Source of the DNA: Limnoperna fortunei
Taxonomy: Eukaryota; Mollusca; Bivalvia; Mytilida; Modiolidae
Assembly (NCBI GenBank): GCA_944474755.1
Contig: OX104119.1
Location: forward strand, 868,001 to 932,000
Direction of reading: 5' to 3'
DNA: 64,000 bases
Part shown: piece after piece, positions 23,571 through 35,843 of the stretch
How positions within the stretch are numbered: the first letter of the stretch is position 1
Layout of the letters: every line of letters begins with the position of its first letter
Notes under the pieces: generated by a model
What the model was told of the DNA's origin: nothing
Seen by the model: only the letters and a program-made list of their open reading frames with translations
Database searches by the model: none
Made by a program: the position numbers and the translations under genes

Positions 23571-24399
23571 ACAAATAAGATGTGATACTATATACGATAC
23601 AACCTGTAAGGACGAGATATTATATACGAACTAACCTGTAAATACAGTACATGTACATTATGCACGACCGAACCTGTAAAGGCAGCATATTATATACGGT
23701 CCAACCTGTAAAAACGGAATATTATATCCGGTCCAACCTGTAAAGACAGCATACTATATACGGACGAACCTGTAAGGACGGATATTATATACGGACAAAG
23801 CTGTTAAAACAGAATATTATAAATGGTCCAATCTGACAAACGGAATATTAAATAAGGTAAACCTATTAAGACGTCATTTTATTTACGGCCCAACCTTTAA
23901 AAATGCGATATTATATACGGAAAAACCTGCAAGAAGGGATATTATATTCGGAAGAATGTGTAAAGATGCATGGGTATTATAAACGATCCAAACTGTAAAG
24001 CTTGGATATTATATACGGACGAAGCTGCAAAAACGGTATATAACACTCAGAGGAAACTGTAAAGACAGGCTATTATATACGGACCAAACTGCATGAACGG
24101 GATATTTTACACCGACTTAACTTTTAAAACGGGATATTATATACGGACCAACAAGTAGGACGTGATATTTACACGGTCCAATCTGTAAAGACGGGATATT
24201 AAACACGGACGGACCTGAAAATATGGGAAATTATAATACGGACGAACCACTTTAAACGGTATATTATACGCGGACGAACCTACAAAGACGAAATATTATT
24301 TACGGATGAACCACTTAAGACGGTGCATCATGCACGGACAAACCTATAAAACAGCATACTAGTATTATATATACGGACAAACTTGTAAGAAAGGAATAT

Positions 24400-25200
24400 T
24401 ATATACGGTCCAACCTGTAAAGACGGCATATTATATACAGACGAAACTGTAAGGACGGATATTATATACGAAGAAAGCTGTTAAAACTAAATATTATCTA
24501 CGGTCCAACCTGTAAAACGGAATATTATATACTGTCCAACCTGTAAAGACGGCATATTATATACAGACGAAACTGTAAGGACAGATATTATATACGGAGA
24601 AAGCTGTTAAAACTGAATATTATCTACGGTCCAACATGTAAAAACAGAATATTATATACGGTCCAACCTGTTAAGACGGCATATTATATACAGACGAAAC
24701 TGTAAGGACGGATATTATATACGGAGAAAGCTGTTAAAACTAAATATTATCTACGGTCCAACCTGTAAAAACAGAATATTATATACGGTCCAACCTGTAA
24801 AGACGGCATATTATATACAGACGAAACTGTAAGGACGGATATTATATACGGAGAAAGCTGTTAAAACTAAATATTATCTACGGTCCAACCTGTAAAAACG
24901 GAATATTATATACTGTCCAACCTGTAAAGACGGCATATTATATAAAGACGAAACTGTAATGACGGATATTATATACGGAGAAAGCTGTTAAAACTGAATA
25001 TTATCTACGGTCCAACATGTAAAAACAGAATATTATATACGGTCCAACCTGTTAAGACGGCATATTATATACAGACGAAACTGTAATGACGGATATTATA
25101 TACGGAGAAAGCTGTTAAAACTAAATATTATCTATGGTCCAACCTGTAAAACGGAATATTATATACTGTCCAACCTCTAAAGACGGCATAGTATACACGA
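24400..25200. repeat. 126-bp higher-order repeat (four 32-bp units)
   Basis: The marker AAGCTGTTAAAACT recurs about every 125 bases, beginning near 24476. Each period holds four subunits: CGGCATATTATATACAGACG, AAACTGTAAGGACGGATATT, the GAGAAAGCTGTTAAAAC unit and CTACGGTCCAACCTGTAAAA. About six copies are present. Confidence 0.8.
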
Positions 25201-25815
25201 ACGAACCTGCAAAGACGGAATATTATATATGTTCCAACAGTTAAAGATATTATATACGACATATACGGACGAACCTGCATGAACGGTTATTATATTCGGA
25301 AGAACGTGTAAAGATGGGGTATTATAAACTGTCCAAACTGTAAACACGGGATATTATATACGGACGAACAACTTAAAACGGTATATTATACGCGGAAAAA
25401 CCTGCAATGACGTGATATTTATACTAAAGAACCACTTAAGACGGTACATTATGCACGGACGAACCTGCAAAGACAGCATATTATTTATACGGACAAACTT
25501 GTAAGAAAGGAATATTATATACGGTCCAACCACCTGTAAAGACGGCATATTATATACAGACGAAACTGTAAGGACGGATATTATACAAGGACAAAGCTGT
25601 AAAAACTGAATATTATCTAAGGTCCAACTTGTAAATACGGAATATAATATACGTTCAAACCTATAAAGACAGCATAATATATACGAACGAACCTGTAAAG
25701 GCGGCATATTATATACAGTCCAACCTGTAAAGACCCGATATCATATACGGACGAACCTGCAAGAACGGATATTAAATTCGGAAGAACGTGTAAAGATAGG
25801 GTATTATAAACGGTA

Positions 25816-26163
25816 ATTGGTTTGCGTCATATACATGATGATGACAAAAGGTCCCTAATATGACGTTTCTGCAAGACATTAAGCGCCAAAAATTAATTTT
25901 TTAAACATCTGTTTGAATCCAACCCATAAAAAAAATTAATTAATCAACATCTGTTTGAATCCAACAAAAAAATTTAATTTTTCACCATCTGTTTGAATCC
26001 AACAAAAAACTTGTTTTTTCCGACAACTGTAAAAAGCGATATTTTTACCAAATTTCAATCAAACTTTCTTCGATAATGTAGAAAACGTTACTTTAACGTC
26101 CGTCATTGCGCTGACAATGTACCTAAAAATCCACCATTTCAAACTAAAACCGGGGATTAATTC
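25816..26163. other. Non-satellite spacer with a threefold short repeat
   Basis: This interrupts the satellite. CATCTGTTTGAATCCAAC occurs at 25906, 25948 and 25986, periods 42 and 38, each preceded by an AATTAATTT/AATTTAATTT-like tract. No gene is seen. Confidence 0.6.
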
Positions 26164-26303
26164 GTTATACACGTTCATATCCGAAGATATGGAGATTTTA
26201 ATACCTTCAGCACCCCTGTACACCCTTCGGCTTCGCCTCAGGGCGTACTTGGGGCACTTCAGGTGTTAAAATCTCCATATCTACGGATATGAACGTATAT
26301 AAC
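26164..26303. repeat. 140-bp palindromic hairpin
   Basis: ACGTTCATATCCGAAGATAT and GGAGATTTTAATACCT are mirrored by AGGTGTTAAAATCTCCATAT and CTACGGATATGAACGT. Arms are about 58 bp. The tip reads CCCTTCGGCTTCGCCTCAGG, GC-rich and itself partly self-complementary. Satellite units resume within a few tens of bases. Confidence 0.9.
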
Positions 26304-26814
26304 TTATATTACTAGTATATACGGAGCAACCTGTAAAGACCGGGATATTATATGCGGATGAACATGTAAAGACGGAATATTACATACGGACCAACCTGTA
26401 AAGGCGTGGTATTATATACGGACGATCTGTTAAGACGTGATATTACATGCGGACCAACATGTAATGAACGGATATTATATACGACCAACCTTAATCACGT
26501 ATATATACGGACGAACCTATAAAGACGGAATATTATATACGTTAAACCTTTAAAGTTGGAATAGTATATACGGACGCACTTGTAAAGACGGCACGGTATA
26601 TACGGGCGAACCTGTAAAAACGGAATATTATATAGGGTCCCATTTGCAAAGACGGGATATTAGATACGAACGAACCTGTAAAGACGGATATTATATTCGG
26701 ATGAACCTGTAAAGACGGGGTATCCTAAGCGGCCCAACCTGTAAAGACTGGATATTATATACGGACGAACCTGTAAAGACGGAATATTATATACAGACGA
26801 ACTTGTAATTATAG
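26304..26814. repeat. 32-bp minisatellite, segment 4
   Basis: About 500 bp of 32-bp units of the same family (GACGGAATATTATATACGG, ACGAACCTGTAAA), ending at ATACAGACGAACTTGTAATT, where the next hairpin starts. Confidence 0.9.
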
Positions 26815-26927
26815 ATTATTTACGTTTTTTGAAACGAGATGCATTTTCTCGTCGTATCTCATCGAAGGGCGACAGCCCTGAGATGAGATGGCGAGAAAAT
26901 GCATCTCGTTTCAAAAACGTAAATAAT
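26815..26927. repeat. 113-bp near-perfect palindromic hairpin
   Basis: ATTATTTACGTTTTTTGAAA and CGAGATGCATTTTCTCG are mirrored by CGAGAAAATGCATCTCG and TTTCAAAAACGTAAATAAT. Arms are about 45-50 bp with very few mismatches. The tip contains GAAGGGCGACAGCCCTGAG. It is the cleanest palindrome in the window. Confidence 0.9.
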
Positions 26928-26930
26928 TTG

Positions 26931-27082
26931 TTTATCGCTGTTTTGTAACATTGTGACGTCACAGTGTTTACTCAACGACGTCTTGACAGCGAGCTGAGAT
27001 GGGCCTATCTCACGCTAGTAGAGTGAGATGGAAAAATATCGCACATAAAGAACAAAGGAAAATACTGCAAAATAGCGATAAA
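26931..27082. mobile_element. Short element with 15-bp inverted ends and a CRE-like palindrome
   Basis: TTTATCGCTGTTTTG at 26931-26945 pairs with CAAAATAGCGATAAA at 27068-27082 with one mismatch. Inside lie TGACGTCA (26954-26961), the classic CRE/ATF palindrome, and an inverted GAGATGG...TATCTCAC pair. It is adjacent to the hairpin at 26815, a neighbour arrangement like that at 19739-20063. Whether it binds anything is unknown. Confidence 0.5.
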
Positions 27083-27150
27083 GACATGATATAATATACG
27101 GACCAAATTGGACAGACGGGATCGTCTTTACAGGTTCGTCAGTGTATAAC
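27081..27150. repeat. Satellite remnant in head-to-head orientation
   Basis: A last forward 32-bp unit (AAAGACATGATATAATATAC, GGACCAA) is followed within about 20 bases by a unit in opposite orientation: CGTCTTTACAGGTTCGTCAG then TGTATA. This is the only inverted unit I noticed, and it sits at the right edge of the array. Confidence 0.65.
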
Positions 27151-28204
27151 CTGTCCGAGAAACTTCGAAACACAAACGTATCATAGTGATATCGAGACTT
27201 CAGAATAGAGATGTGATAAAGGTGGCATGCGATAAAGGGTGCGTATTTAGTACTATATATATGATAATTATATCAGTAAGTATATGCACTTCCTTAAAAC
27301 TTAGATTTATTACATTTTGTACACCAGTGTGTACCGCCTACAATTAGTACAACGAAAATGCTCCACAATACATCGAAGTTTTCACTTACTTTGTTTTCTA
27401 AAATCATACAGATTATTACAAATGCGGGCTTCACTGACCAGCTGTGGTAAATAAGCACCTTTACGATGTGGCAAGTAGTCAATACAAAAATTTGGATATT
27501 AATAACTGAAACGAACCGTTTAATTTAGGATATATTTTTATTATATATATTCATATGTTGTCTTATTAAACACAATTAAAAAGAAATCCACCTATTGATC
27601 TTGACATGTGTTTTGGTATTAATTGTCTTTAAATTTCAAAGGATATAGATCAGATTAAAAAATATGCTCGCTTTTCCATATATGACCTTAATTATGTTCT
27701 ATTTCGTCCAACTCAACCGAACATAAAGTATTTATCCATTAACAACAAACACATGTATAGGAACAGCTCGCCTATGCGTGCAGCACATTTCGAGGAACAG
27801 CTCGCCTATGCGTGCAGCACATTTATTTTAAAAATTACAAAAATTGCAAAATAATAACATTCCAAATCCATTCATGTTGTACATGACAGTCTACAAGAAA
27901 AAAGAATAAGAATTAAAAACATATAAACATATTTTATAAATTTTTAATTTATTTTTCGAAATTTGCTGCACTGAAATCCGAGCTTCGAATGACTAGCTAA
28001 GATCTCAACCTTAACACGACAACTTTTCCCGCCTATACCCGTCATAATCTGTCCGTGCTATCACAATATGCTCACTATTAACTAGCCATACCCGGATAAC
28101 ATTCAAACACACCGCGACCCAAAACAATAACACAGACATGTAAACAAATACACGTGTTCGTCGAACCTTAATAAATACATTCGTATAGACATGGGGGCGC
28201 ATTA
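27151..28204. other. Intergenic DNA between two minisatellites
   Basis: AT-rich, with no supported gene. A tandem duplication at 27759-27824 repeats GGAACAGCTCGCCTATGCGT plus GCAGCACATTT twice with a 34-bp period. Minus-strand frames of 62-63 codons at 27294 and 28011 have no recognised domain. Confidence 0.45.
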
Positions 28205-30165
28205 ACTTACACCACAGTTGATCTTAATCCTAAAGACATTTACATGGGGGAGCATGAACTTGGACCATATTTAACTTTATTCTAATAGCCATTTACTATG
28301 GAGAGCATGAACTTTGACCATATTGGACTTGAATCTATTAGACATTTAAATTGGGCAAGCATGAACTTAGACCAAAGTTAACTTTAATATAATAGACATT
28401 TACATTGGGCAAGAATGAATTTAGACCATATTTAACTTTAATCGTATAGACTTTTGCATATCAAGCATTAACTTAAACCATATTTAACTTTAATCGTATA
28501 GACATTTACATGGGGGAGCATGAACTTAGACCACATTTAAGTTTAATCTAATATACATTTACCTTGGGCGAGCATGAACTTAGACCATATTTGACTCTAA
28601 TTATATAGACATTTACGTAGGGGAGCATGAACTTAGACCATATTCGACTCTAATCTTATAGATATTAACGTCTGGAGCATGAACTTAGACCCATAATTGA
28701 CTTCAATCTTATAGACTTTTGCATGGGGGAGCATGAACTTATACCATATTTAAGTTAATCTTATAGACATTTACATAATAGGCAAGCATGAACTAGACCT
28801 TATTTAACTTTAATCTAATAGACATTTAAATTGGGCAAGCGTGAACTTAGACCATATTTAACTTTAATATACATGTAATAAAAATTTACATTGGACGAGC
28901 ATGAACTTTGACCATATTGGACTTGAATCTGATAGACATTTACATTGGGCAAGCATGAACTTAGACCATATTTAACTTCAATCTAATAGACATTTAAATT
29001 GGGCGAGCATGAACTTAGACCATATTTAACTTTAATATACATGTAATAAAAATTAACATTGGACGAGCATGAACTTTGACCATATTGGACTTGAATCTGA
29101 TAGACATTTACATTGGGCGAGAATGAACTTAGACCATATTTAACTTTAATCTAATAGACATTTACATCGGGCAAGCATGAACTTAGACCATATTTAAGTC
29201 AATCGTATAGACATTTACATTATAGACAAGCATGAACTAGACCTTATTTAACTTTAATCTAATAGACATTTAAATTGGGCAAGCGTGAACTTAGACCATA
29301 TTTAACTTTAATATACATGTAATAAAAATTTACATTGGACGAGCATGAACTTTGACCATATTGGACTTGAATCTGATAAGACATTTACATTGGGCAAGCA
29401 TGAACTTAGACCATATTTAACTTTAATCTAATATACATTTAAATTGGGCGAGCATGAACTTAGACCATATTTAACTTTAATCTAATAAACATTTACATTG
29501 AACGAGCATGAAATTTGACCATATTGGACTTGAATCTAATAGACATTTAAATTGGGCGAGCATGAACAGACCAAAGTTAACTGTAATATAATAGACATTT
29601 ACATTGGGCAAGCATGAACTTAGACCATATTTAACTTTAATCTAATAGACATTTAAATTGGGCGAGCATGAACTTAGACCATATTTATCTTTAATCTAAT
29701 AGACATTTAAATTGGGCGAGCATATTTAATCTAATAGATTACATGGGGGAGAATGAACTTACACCATTTTTGACTTTGACCTAATATAGATTTACATGAG
29801 GAGGCATGAAATTAGACAATATTTAACTTTAATGTATAGAGATTTAGGCAGGGGAGCTTGAAATTAAACCATCATTTGACTCTAATCTTATATTGACATG
29901 TATATTGGGTAACATGAACGTAGACTTAAATCTATTTATCTATTCTATTTGACATTTACGTTGGGGAGCCATACTCTAATAGACAAGCTCATGAGAGCAT
30001 GAACTTAGACCAAGTTTAACTTAATTAAATAGACATTTACATGGCGGGGAATGAACTTGATTTTAATCCAACATAATTTAGATGGGGGTCAGTTTAGACA
30101 AAATATGACTTAAATGCAATAGACATTTGAACGGGCAGTATGCACTAGACCACATATGTCTTTAT
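28205..30165. repeat. Minisatellite of about 54-57-bp units
   Basis: Tandem units read AGACATTTACATTGGGCAAG, CATGAACTTAGACC, ATATTTAACTTTAATCTAAT, about 54 bp with small length changes, so roughly 35 units by length. Variant units with TTTGACCATATTGGACTTGA and with ATACATGTAATAAAAATT recur together near 28862, 29033 and 29306. A variant CATGAACTAGACCTTATTT recurs about 445 bases apart near 28785 and 29230, showing higher-order copying. The edges are more diverged than the middle, as expected for an array homogenised internally. Confidence 0.9.
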
Positions 30166-31598
30166 TTCCAAACAGAGTTTAGTCCATAGGATGAGGGCAG
30201 AGATACTAGGACAGACATTTAGTTCTTTCTTAATCTAAGCTTTAAATGGTATTTAATTTTTGTATATACATGTAGCTTCTGTGAAGATTTTAATCATAAT
30301 TAACTAGCATTATCATTTTGGTTTGACACAAACTACTATTTTACTTTTTATGTGTAATGCCAACCGATGTTTTGTGTATACTAGTATGTAACCAATTAAA
30401 TCTTCGAGTAATTATTCATAATTTTGAAACTGACATCCAATCGAGATTGATACAATGGTTTATTTTAAGAATATTAGTTTTCTTAGAGGTTATGTGGCCA
30501 TCTAGGATTATAGGCTAGATCTGGAAGAAGAATATGCAACTCAGGACCACAGTCAGTTTATTTCAGTTAAGTTTGATTTAAATTATTGGTTTCAAGTTAT
30601 ATTCTGGACAAAAATATAAAATAAGGGAGACAACTCAACAATTTATGAAGCTATCATTCTGGTTCTTACGCTGCAGTCCTACTTGTCATGATTTATGCAA
30701 CCTCCAATTCTGAACAGTTTTGGAGATGCTCTTGACAAAACTATAATGAATGGAAGAATAAAAAGACAGACAGACAAAACTAAATGCTCTCCTCTCCAGG
30801 GAACATGCATGTAATAACATCAACTGAGTTACCCGGTACATGTAAATTTTTACATATACAACAATTACCTGTTTGTGTAGCTTAATAATCAACAGCAGTG
30901 TATTGTCTAGAATGTTGGACAACTGATTGCAAGATCTAGCATATAAGTAAAAGTATTTGCATGGTCAATGCAGATTTATTTCCTCTGAACTTGATGATGT
31001 AAGTTTGCATAACAATGAACTAAAAACTGTGCAGGAAACTATTAATTAACAATCTGACACAATTCTCAATCCAGTGAATGTGCAATTCCATGATTCATTC
31101 ACACCAGTATCTTTTAACCCTGTAACACAAAAGAAGAAAAAGTTTCAGCAACATATGTTTTTAAAATTAAACTATACTAGAAGCTTATGTGCTCCTGTAC
31201 TGCAAACATGGTTGACAGACTGCAATAAAACAAGTATTTTTAGTGCTGGCAATATTTGCCAACTGATCATGATCTGCAAGAAATCCCAAATTTACCTAAA
31301 AAATACTGGTAATAAATGTTCTTCAATTGGCCCTGCACTCCAGAATTTGTAAATTCTTAAAAAAGCTTTGTCTAAAGTCTAATAGGTATAAACTGAAGAA
31401 TGTAAGTAACGACCCTACAATGTACAATTTTATTATATTGAGCAAAGTCACAATGTACTGTTAATGGTTATGACTTTCCCCAATTGACTGATACCTTTTT
31501 AGAAATGACGAAAATATTTTGAACCTAATTCGCCACTTCAAATTTTGAAATTATAAAATTGTAATCGTCAAATCAGTAAATGAAATATCTTACGGACA
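30166..31598. other. Intergenic DNA, no gene supported
   Basis: A 92-codon plus frame (31074-31352) and a 78-codon minus frame (30686-30922) are present but show no recognised domain or splice context. ATAAGGGAGACAACTCAAC near 30622 resembles an AAGGGAGATAACTC word that I recall as frequent in bivalve DNA. Confidence 0.4.
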
Positions 31599-32022
31599 TA
31601 CCCAAGGTCATCCTCACAAGTCAGTGTTTCTGTGTCAACGAAACGATGACAAACTTAGGTGGGAAACCCCGGGCTAGAAGTTCGCTTTCATTCACGACTT
31701 GGTTACAGGATATCCTGATGTCCATTGTAAATAAACCAAACAGATGTGTTGCTTAGACCATGTGAAAATAAGTGTATTTTGTACAGTAGTGTTAATAATG
31801 TGTTATAACTGTGTTATTATAAGTTGCGCTACGTTTTCTTCCCTCTCAAGAATGAGTAAGAATGACTACTGCCAAACACTTGCTTCTTTGAAGCTATTTC
31901 ATTGGTTGATATTTTGTACGTTTGACGTCATATGAAAATCTTCTAGCCTGGGAATTTCCCAGCTAAGTTTGTCAGGGTTTCAAGGACACAGAAACCCTCA
32001 CTTGTGAGAATGTCCAAAGGTA
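31599..32022. mobile_element. MITE-like element with inverted ends of about 80 bp
   Basis: The left arm (TACCCAAGGTCATCCTCACA, AGTGTTTCTGTGTC, GACAAACTTAGGTGGGAAA, GGGCTAGAAG) is mirrored on the right by CTTCTAGCCTGGGAATTTCC, AGCTAAGTTTGTC, GACACAGAAACCCTCACTTG and TGTCCAAAGGTA. The two arms flank about 250 bp of unrelated AT-rich DNA. No transposase is encoded. The 63-codon frame inside (31744-31935) is Cys/Ile/Leu-rich and probably chance. Confidence 0.8.
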
Positions 32023-34517
32023 CAAGTTTATGACCCAAGGCAATAATAGTAATCAGTAATTGACCGTATGTTATTTGATAATAAATCACTTAAATACTGT
32101 GTACACACCCTGTTAAAAGCAACTAATGCAAGCATAGCCAGTTGGATGGCAACTCTAGTGATCTTACTGTGGACCCACATAGCCTTGTTCATCTTTTAAA
32201 TAGAAGTTGTTGAAGTCACCCAGTCATTTTGAAAAAGTCTTATGTCTGCTTTTAATTTTATTGCCATTCTCGTACGAAATAGTCGTATTTTTGTCTTATG
32301 ATCTTACTTAGTACATAAAGCGTAGGTTCAAAAAACAGCCGAAACTGGTTCATAGCAAAGAGAATACAGACAGTTTTCGGAGGGCATATGAACTAGGTGC
32401 CAGAGATTGCAAAATACACTGCTGCAGAATTTAAATGACTATAGCAAAAATTAAAACATAAGCAAAAATGTATATTTTGGAAATAACTTTTAAAGTTTTA
32501 AATTTAAATCTGTATTCATTCATTCAAGTGCATTTGGGGGTGTGGCTGTTGTTTCAGCATAGATTTATTTTAATTTACACTAAATTATTATTGTTCTATT
32601 GCAAAAAATAATACATGTTATTACGACGATAAATTGCTTTGTTTTATTTTAAATCAACACAAATGATCAAATATTCGGCAAAAATTTAATAAATTTTTTT
32701 AAAAAGGTGAAGTTTATAAATACGCTGGCAATTAAACACAAATCCATTTAAACAATTCATTCTCGTTCTTTATAGACTATTTAACACCTTTTTTTTTCAA
32801 CCTAATATTGAGGTCTTCCAAAGACTTAAGACTGTTTATAAACATCAAAGAAAGTTTTGACATTTAATTTATTTTTATTTATCATATACAATTAAAGCAT
32901 CTACCTGTAAATAAACAAATGACTTTTTTCGTATAAGTAAAGTCCTAGTCCCATAATACAAAGAATGCTATCAATAATACACACTACAGTAAATTAGCAA
33001 AAAAGTAATGGTTTACAAGCATTAGTCTATATGTTACGCAATTTGTTAACAGCAAATATTATTAACACTGGGAATATAATTAGGTGAAAATAACTAAGTC
33101 TTTACGGCTGATTAATCACACTATTGGTGTCGCACTGAAAGCGGCATATAACCTCATTTATCGGAAAAAAAAGCATACTGAAGAAAAAAAATAAAGAGTA
33201 TACATTTATAAAATAAATATATATGTTTGAAAAGCAATGAAGTACTAAAATGATTTCTGTGCGTCTACATGTCTAAACTTTCGAGTTTTTCTATATTAAA
33301 ATAATATAGTTGCTCATAAAAAATATTTCTCATCTTGCAATATGTATTTTTTACACAAAAACATTATGCTCATGTCCATTTTGTAGTTTTATGAGGTATT
33401 CTTGGGTATTCTTAGGTATTTCAATGGACCCATAAAAACACTCTCATAAATCAAAACCATTCAATAAAATGATAAGATAGAACTAGAGGTAACAAAAAGA
33501 CATAATCGTGAAACAAATAATATCATTTAGTTAACATAAAATGCACTATTGAAAGTATTAAAAGAATTAAATTTACTTTTTTGAAAGTTACTGCCTAAGT
33601 ACTAACTTGTACTATTATGTTTAAATCTTTGCAATACTCATTTCAACACTAGCAGTCTTCACGCTAAACTTTTTTGGTCACACGCCAACTGTGCCTGTAC
33701 CTACAGAATTTTACAGGCCCACAAGAAAATTAACAAGCCCAAATATTTCATGTAAATTTTTAAAATGTCAATACTAAGAAATATTCAATAAAGTTGCAGT
33801 AAAAATCAATTAAATAATTTTATTCTCTTGAAAATGACATTAGTATTGTCTCTCAGGGAATAGAAAAAGGAGAACTTGCTTTTATCACTAAGTGTTGGGA
33901 TGTGCAATTTCATTTTTATATGGGTTTATCTTAAGCAGTTTAACTTAAATTATTGACGATAAGTACCACTCAATGACCCGAACACACAGTTTATTCAACT
34001 TCTTTTATCCAACATTACCATAAATATTCAACATAACAATGATAAAGAATTAACTGCTGCATGACTTTTAATAAAATAATTGTTTCTTTGTTATTAGTAC
34101 ATATTGAGTAATATAAAGTAGAACTAGTAGTAGAAAATGATACATACATGTAGTCAAACATATAATATTATATATTTATTGTAAAATGCACTACTTAAAA
34201 TATTTATACAGATCGAAAAGCAAACTTTACTCACCCATGGAATTATTTAGTCGGCTTCGGGACTGTTAGTGTAAATCTCTGCACATGTTAGATCCTAAAA
34301 GTCGTACGAGGCAAAAGTGGCTAATGCGGGCCTAGGGTTTTAGCTAGGATTTTTTAACCATTATACTAAATGCCAAAATTTGTTTGGAAGCATTTTTCCA
34401 TTTTTCAATGTTTTACCTTTTTATTACGAAAATTCAGTAAAAAAATGTAGATATGATAACCTGTCCATGTTTTATAATACATTTATGCCTCTGTTATTAA
34501 GTTGTTAAAAATCGTCC

Positions 34518-34718
34518 TTGACTTTTGCTACAGGAATTTTACATATTAAGTCAGCCATTTTTGTTTCTAAAGGGACCTTACGATTTTTACAAATGTTCGT
34601 CTGCTTTCGTGACGTTCAATGGTATTCAGACAAACTGCGAGACTTTCCCGCCTTAACTGCAGACGACATCACAGGACACCCGAAGGATTTCGAGAAGACA
34701 ACAATCCATTGTTCCTAA
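34518..34718 (+). CDS. Weak candidate coding exon, unknown product
   Basis: An acceptor-like CTTTTGCTACAG is followed by an open frame to a TAA at 34718. The second half (FRDVQWYSDKLRDFPALT, then ADDITGHPKDFEKTTIHCS) is hydrophilic, has balanced composition and uses more GC-ending codons than its surroundings, unlike most frames here. It could be a decayed end of a mobile-element or domesticated gene. No family is recognised, and there is no supporting neighbour exon. Confidence 0.2.
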   Translation: MTFATGILHIKSAIFVSKGTLRFLQMFVCFRDVQWYSDKLRDFPALTADDITGHPKDFEKTTIHCS

Positions 34719-35843
34719 AGTACACTTCCGTTCTAATTAAGGTCAAATTTTAGTATGGAAAATCGCCCCTTCAAAATTTATATACTGCCATATTTCAAAA
34801 TGCTGAATATCTCAAGGAAATAATTATTGATTTCAAAGATTCCCTTCCTGATCTACAAAAGAGGCATAAGCTGAACCTTGCGCAGTAAGCAGTTTTCATT
34901 TGTAGCGCAAAAAACACTCTACACCCTATGTCAACACTTACTATAGTCACTTTTGTGTGCGTTGATTTTTAAGATCTAATATGTGTATATACATGTATGT
35001 ATCTCCTTTTTATTATTTTTCCAATGACAAAATCATGGCACAAAAGGGTTAATTTTTGTATGAATGAACATAGTATGATTTGGACATACATGTAGTACAA
35101 ACGGACTAGATACCAAACCATTTCCAAGAGTACAGGGATCACCACAGCTCAAAATCCAAGGGTGGTGCAAGTCGGACAATGATCCATTTCCTTACTTTTA
35201 TTTTACCTTAATTTTAGAGTGACATTTATTTATTCATAATAGTGTTAATTATCAGTCTTTGTTTTTGTTTTCCCACTTTTGTTTTTGCTACCAGTCACAA
35301 TATACATGTATTTTTGTATTTAAAAGCTTCATTGTTTTAGGAATAAAATCAAACTGTAGTATATGGAGCTCAAAATTCAAGGGTGGAGGAAACAAATTCA
35401 AGAGTGGAGGAGCACCGCCCTTGAATAGCCTGAAGTGAAAACTGGAGTAACACTTACAGCAGTCCCTTACCTTTATGGCATTAATGCAGAACAATAATCT
35501 GTAGTATAATTTTTTGGAGTTGTTTTATTATGCAAAAGCTGTTTTGTAGGAAGTTATGTATTCTTTCTACTTTTAACACATTAACAGTGAGTTTTTTTTA
35601 GTCCTACTGAAGGTAAACATTGGACGTACACATACCCTCATCCCCCTCCCCCCCCCCCAAACTACACACAAACACGAGAATGATCAAATATTGAAAGGTA
35701 TTAAAAGATATTAAAAGGTCACACCTATGTACATATTAACAATCTAAAATATTAAAATTTACTACAAAAGTCGTCTAAAACTAGCTATAGAGCCTTATTA
35801 TATATTTGAAAGTGGGTCACCGCTTCGATATATAGGTTTTTGA

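Larger units (their letters stand above)
20064..25815. repeat. 32-bp minisatellite, segment 3 (main block)
   Basis: The longest uninterrupted part of the satellite, about 5.75 kb of degenerate 32-bp units. It contains a nearly identical 1486-bp higher-order repeat at 20170-23570 and a 126-bp higher-order repeat at 24400-25200. Frames of 117 codons at 21026, 22512 and 25354 are translations of the array, not genes. The right end stops at GTATTATAAACGGTAATTGG, where unrelated sequence begins. Confidence 0.95.

Noticed and set aside
24401..25100. Further hammerhead motifs at the recurrent CAGACGAAACTG words in the satellite
   Set aside because: GAAAC is present, but no CTGANGA core lies at the right distance and no stem II can form, so only 37233-37276 qualifies.
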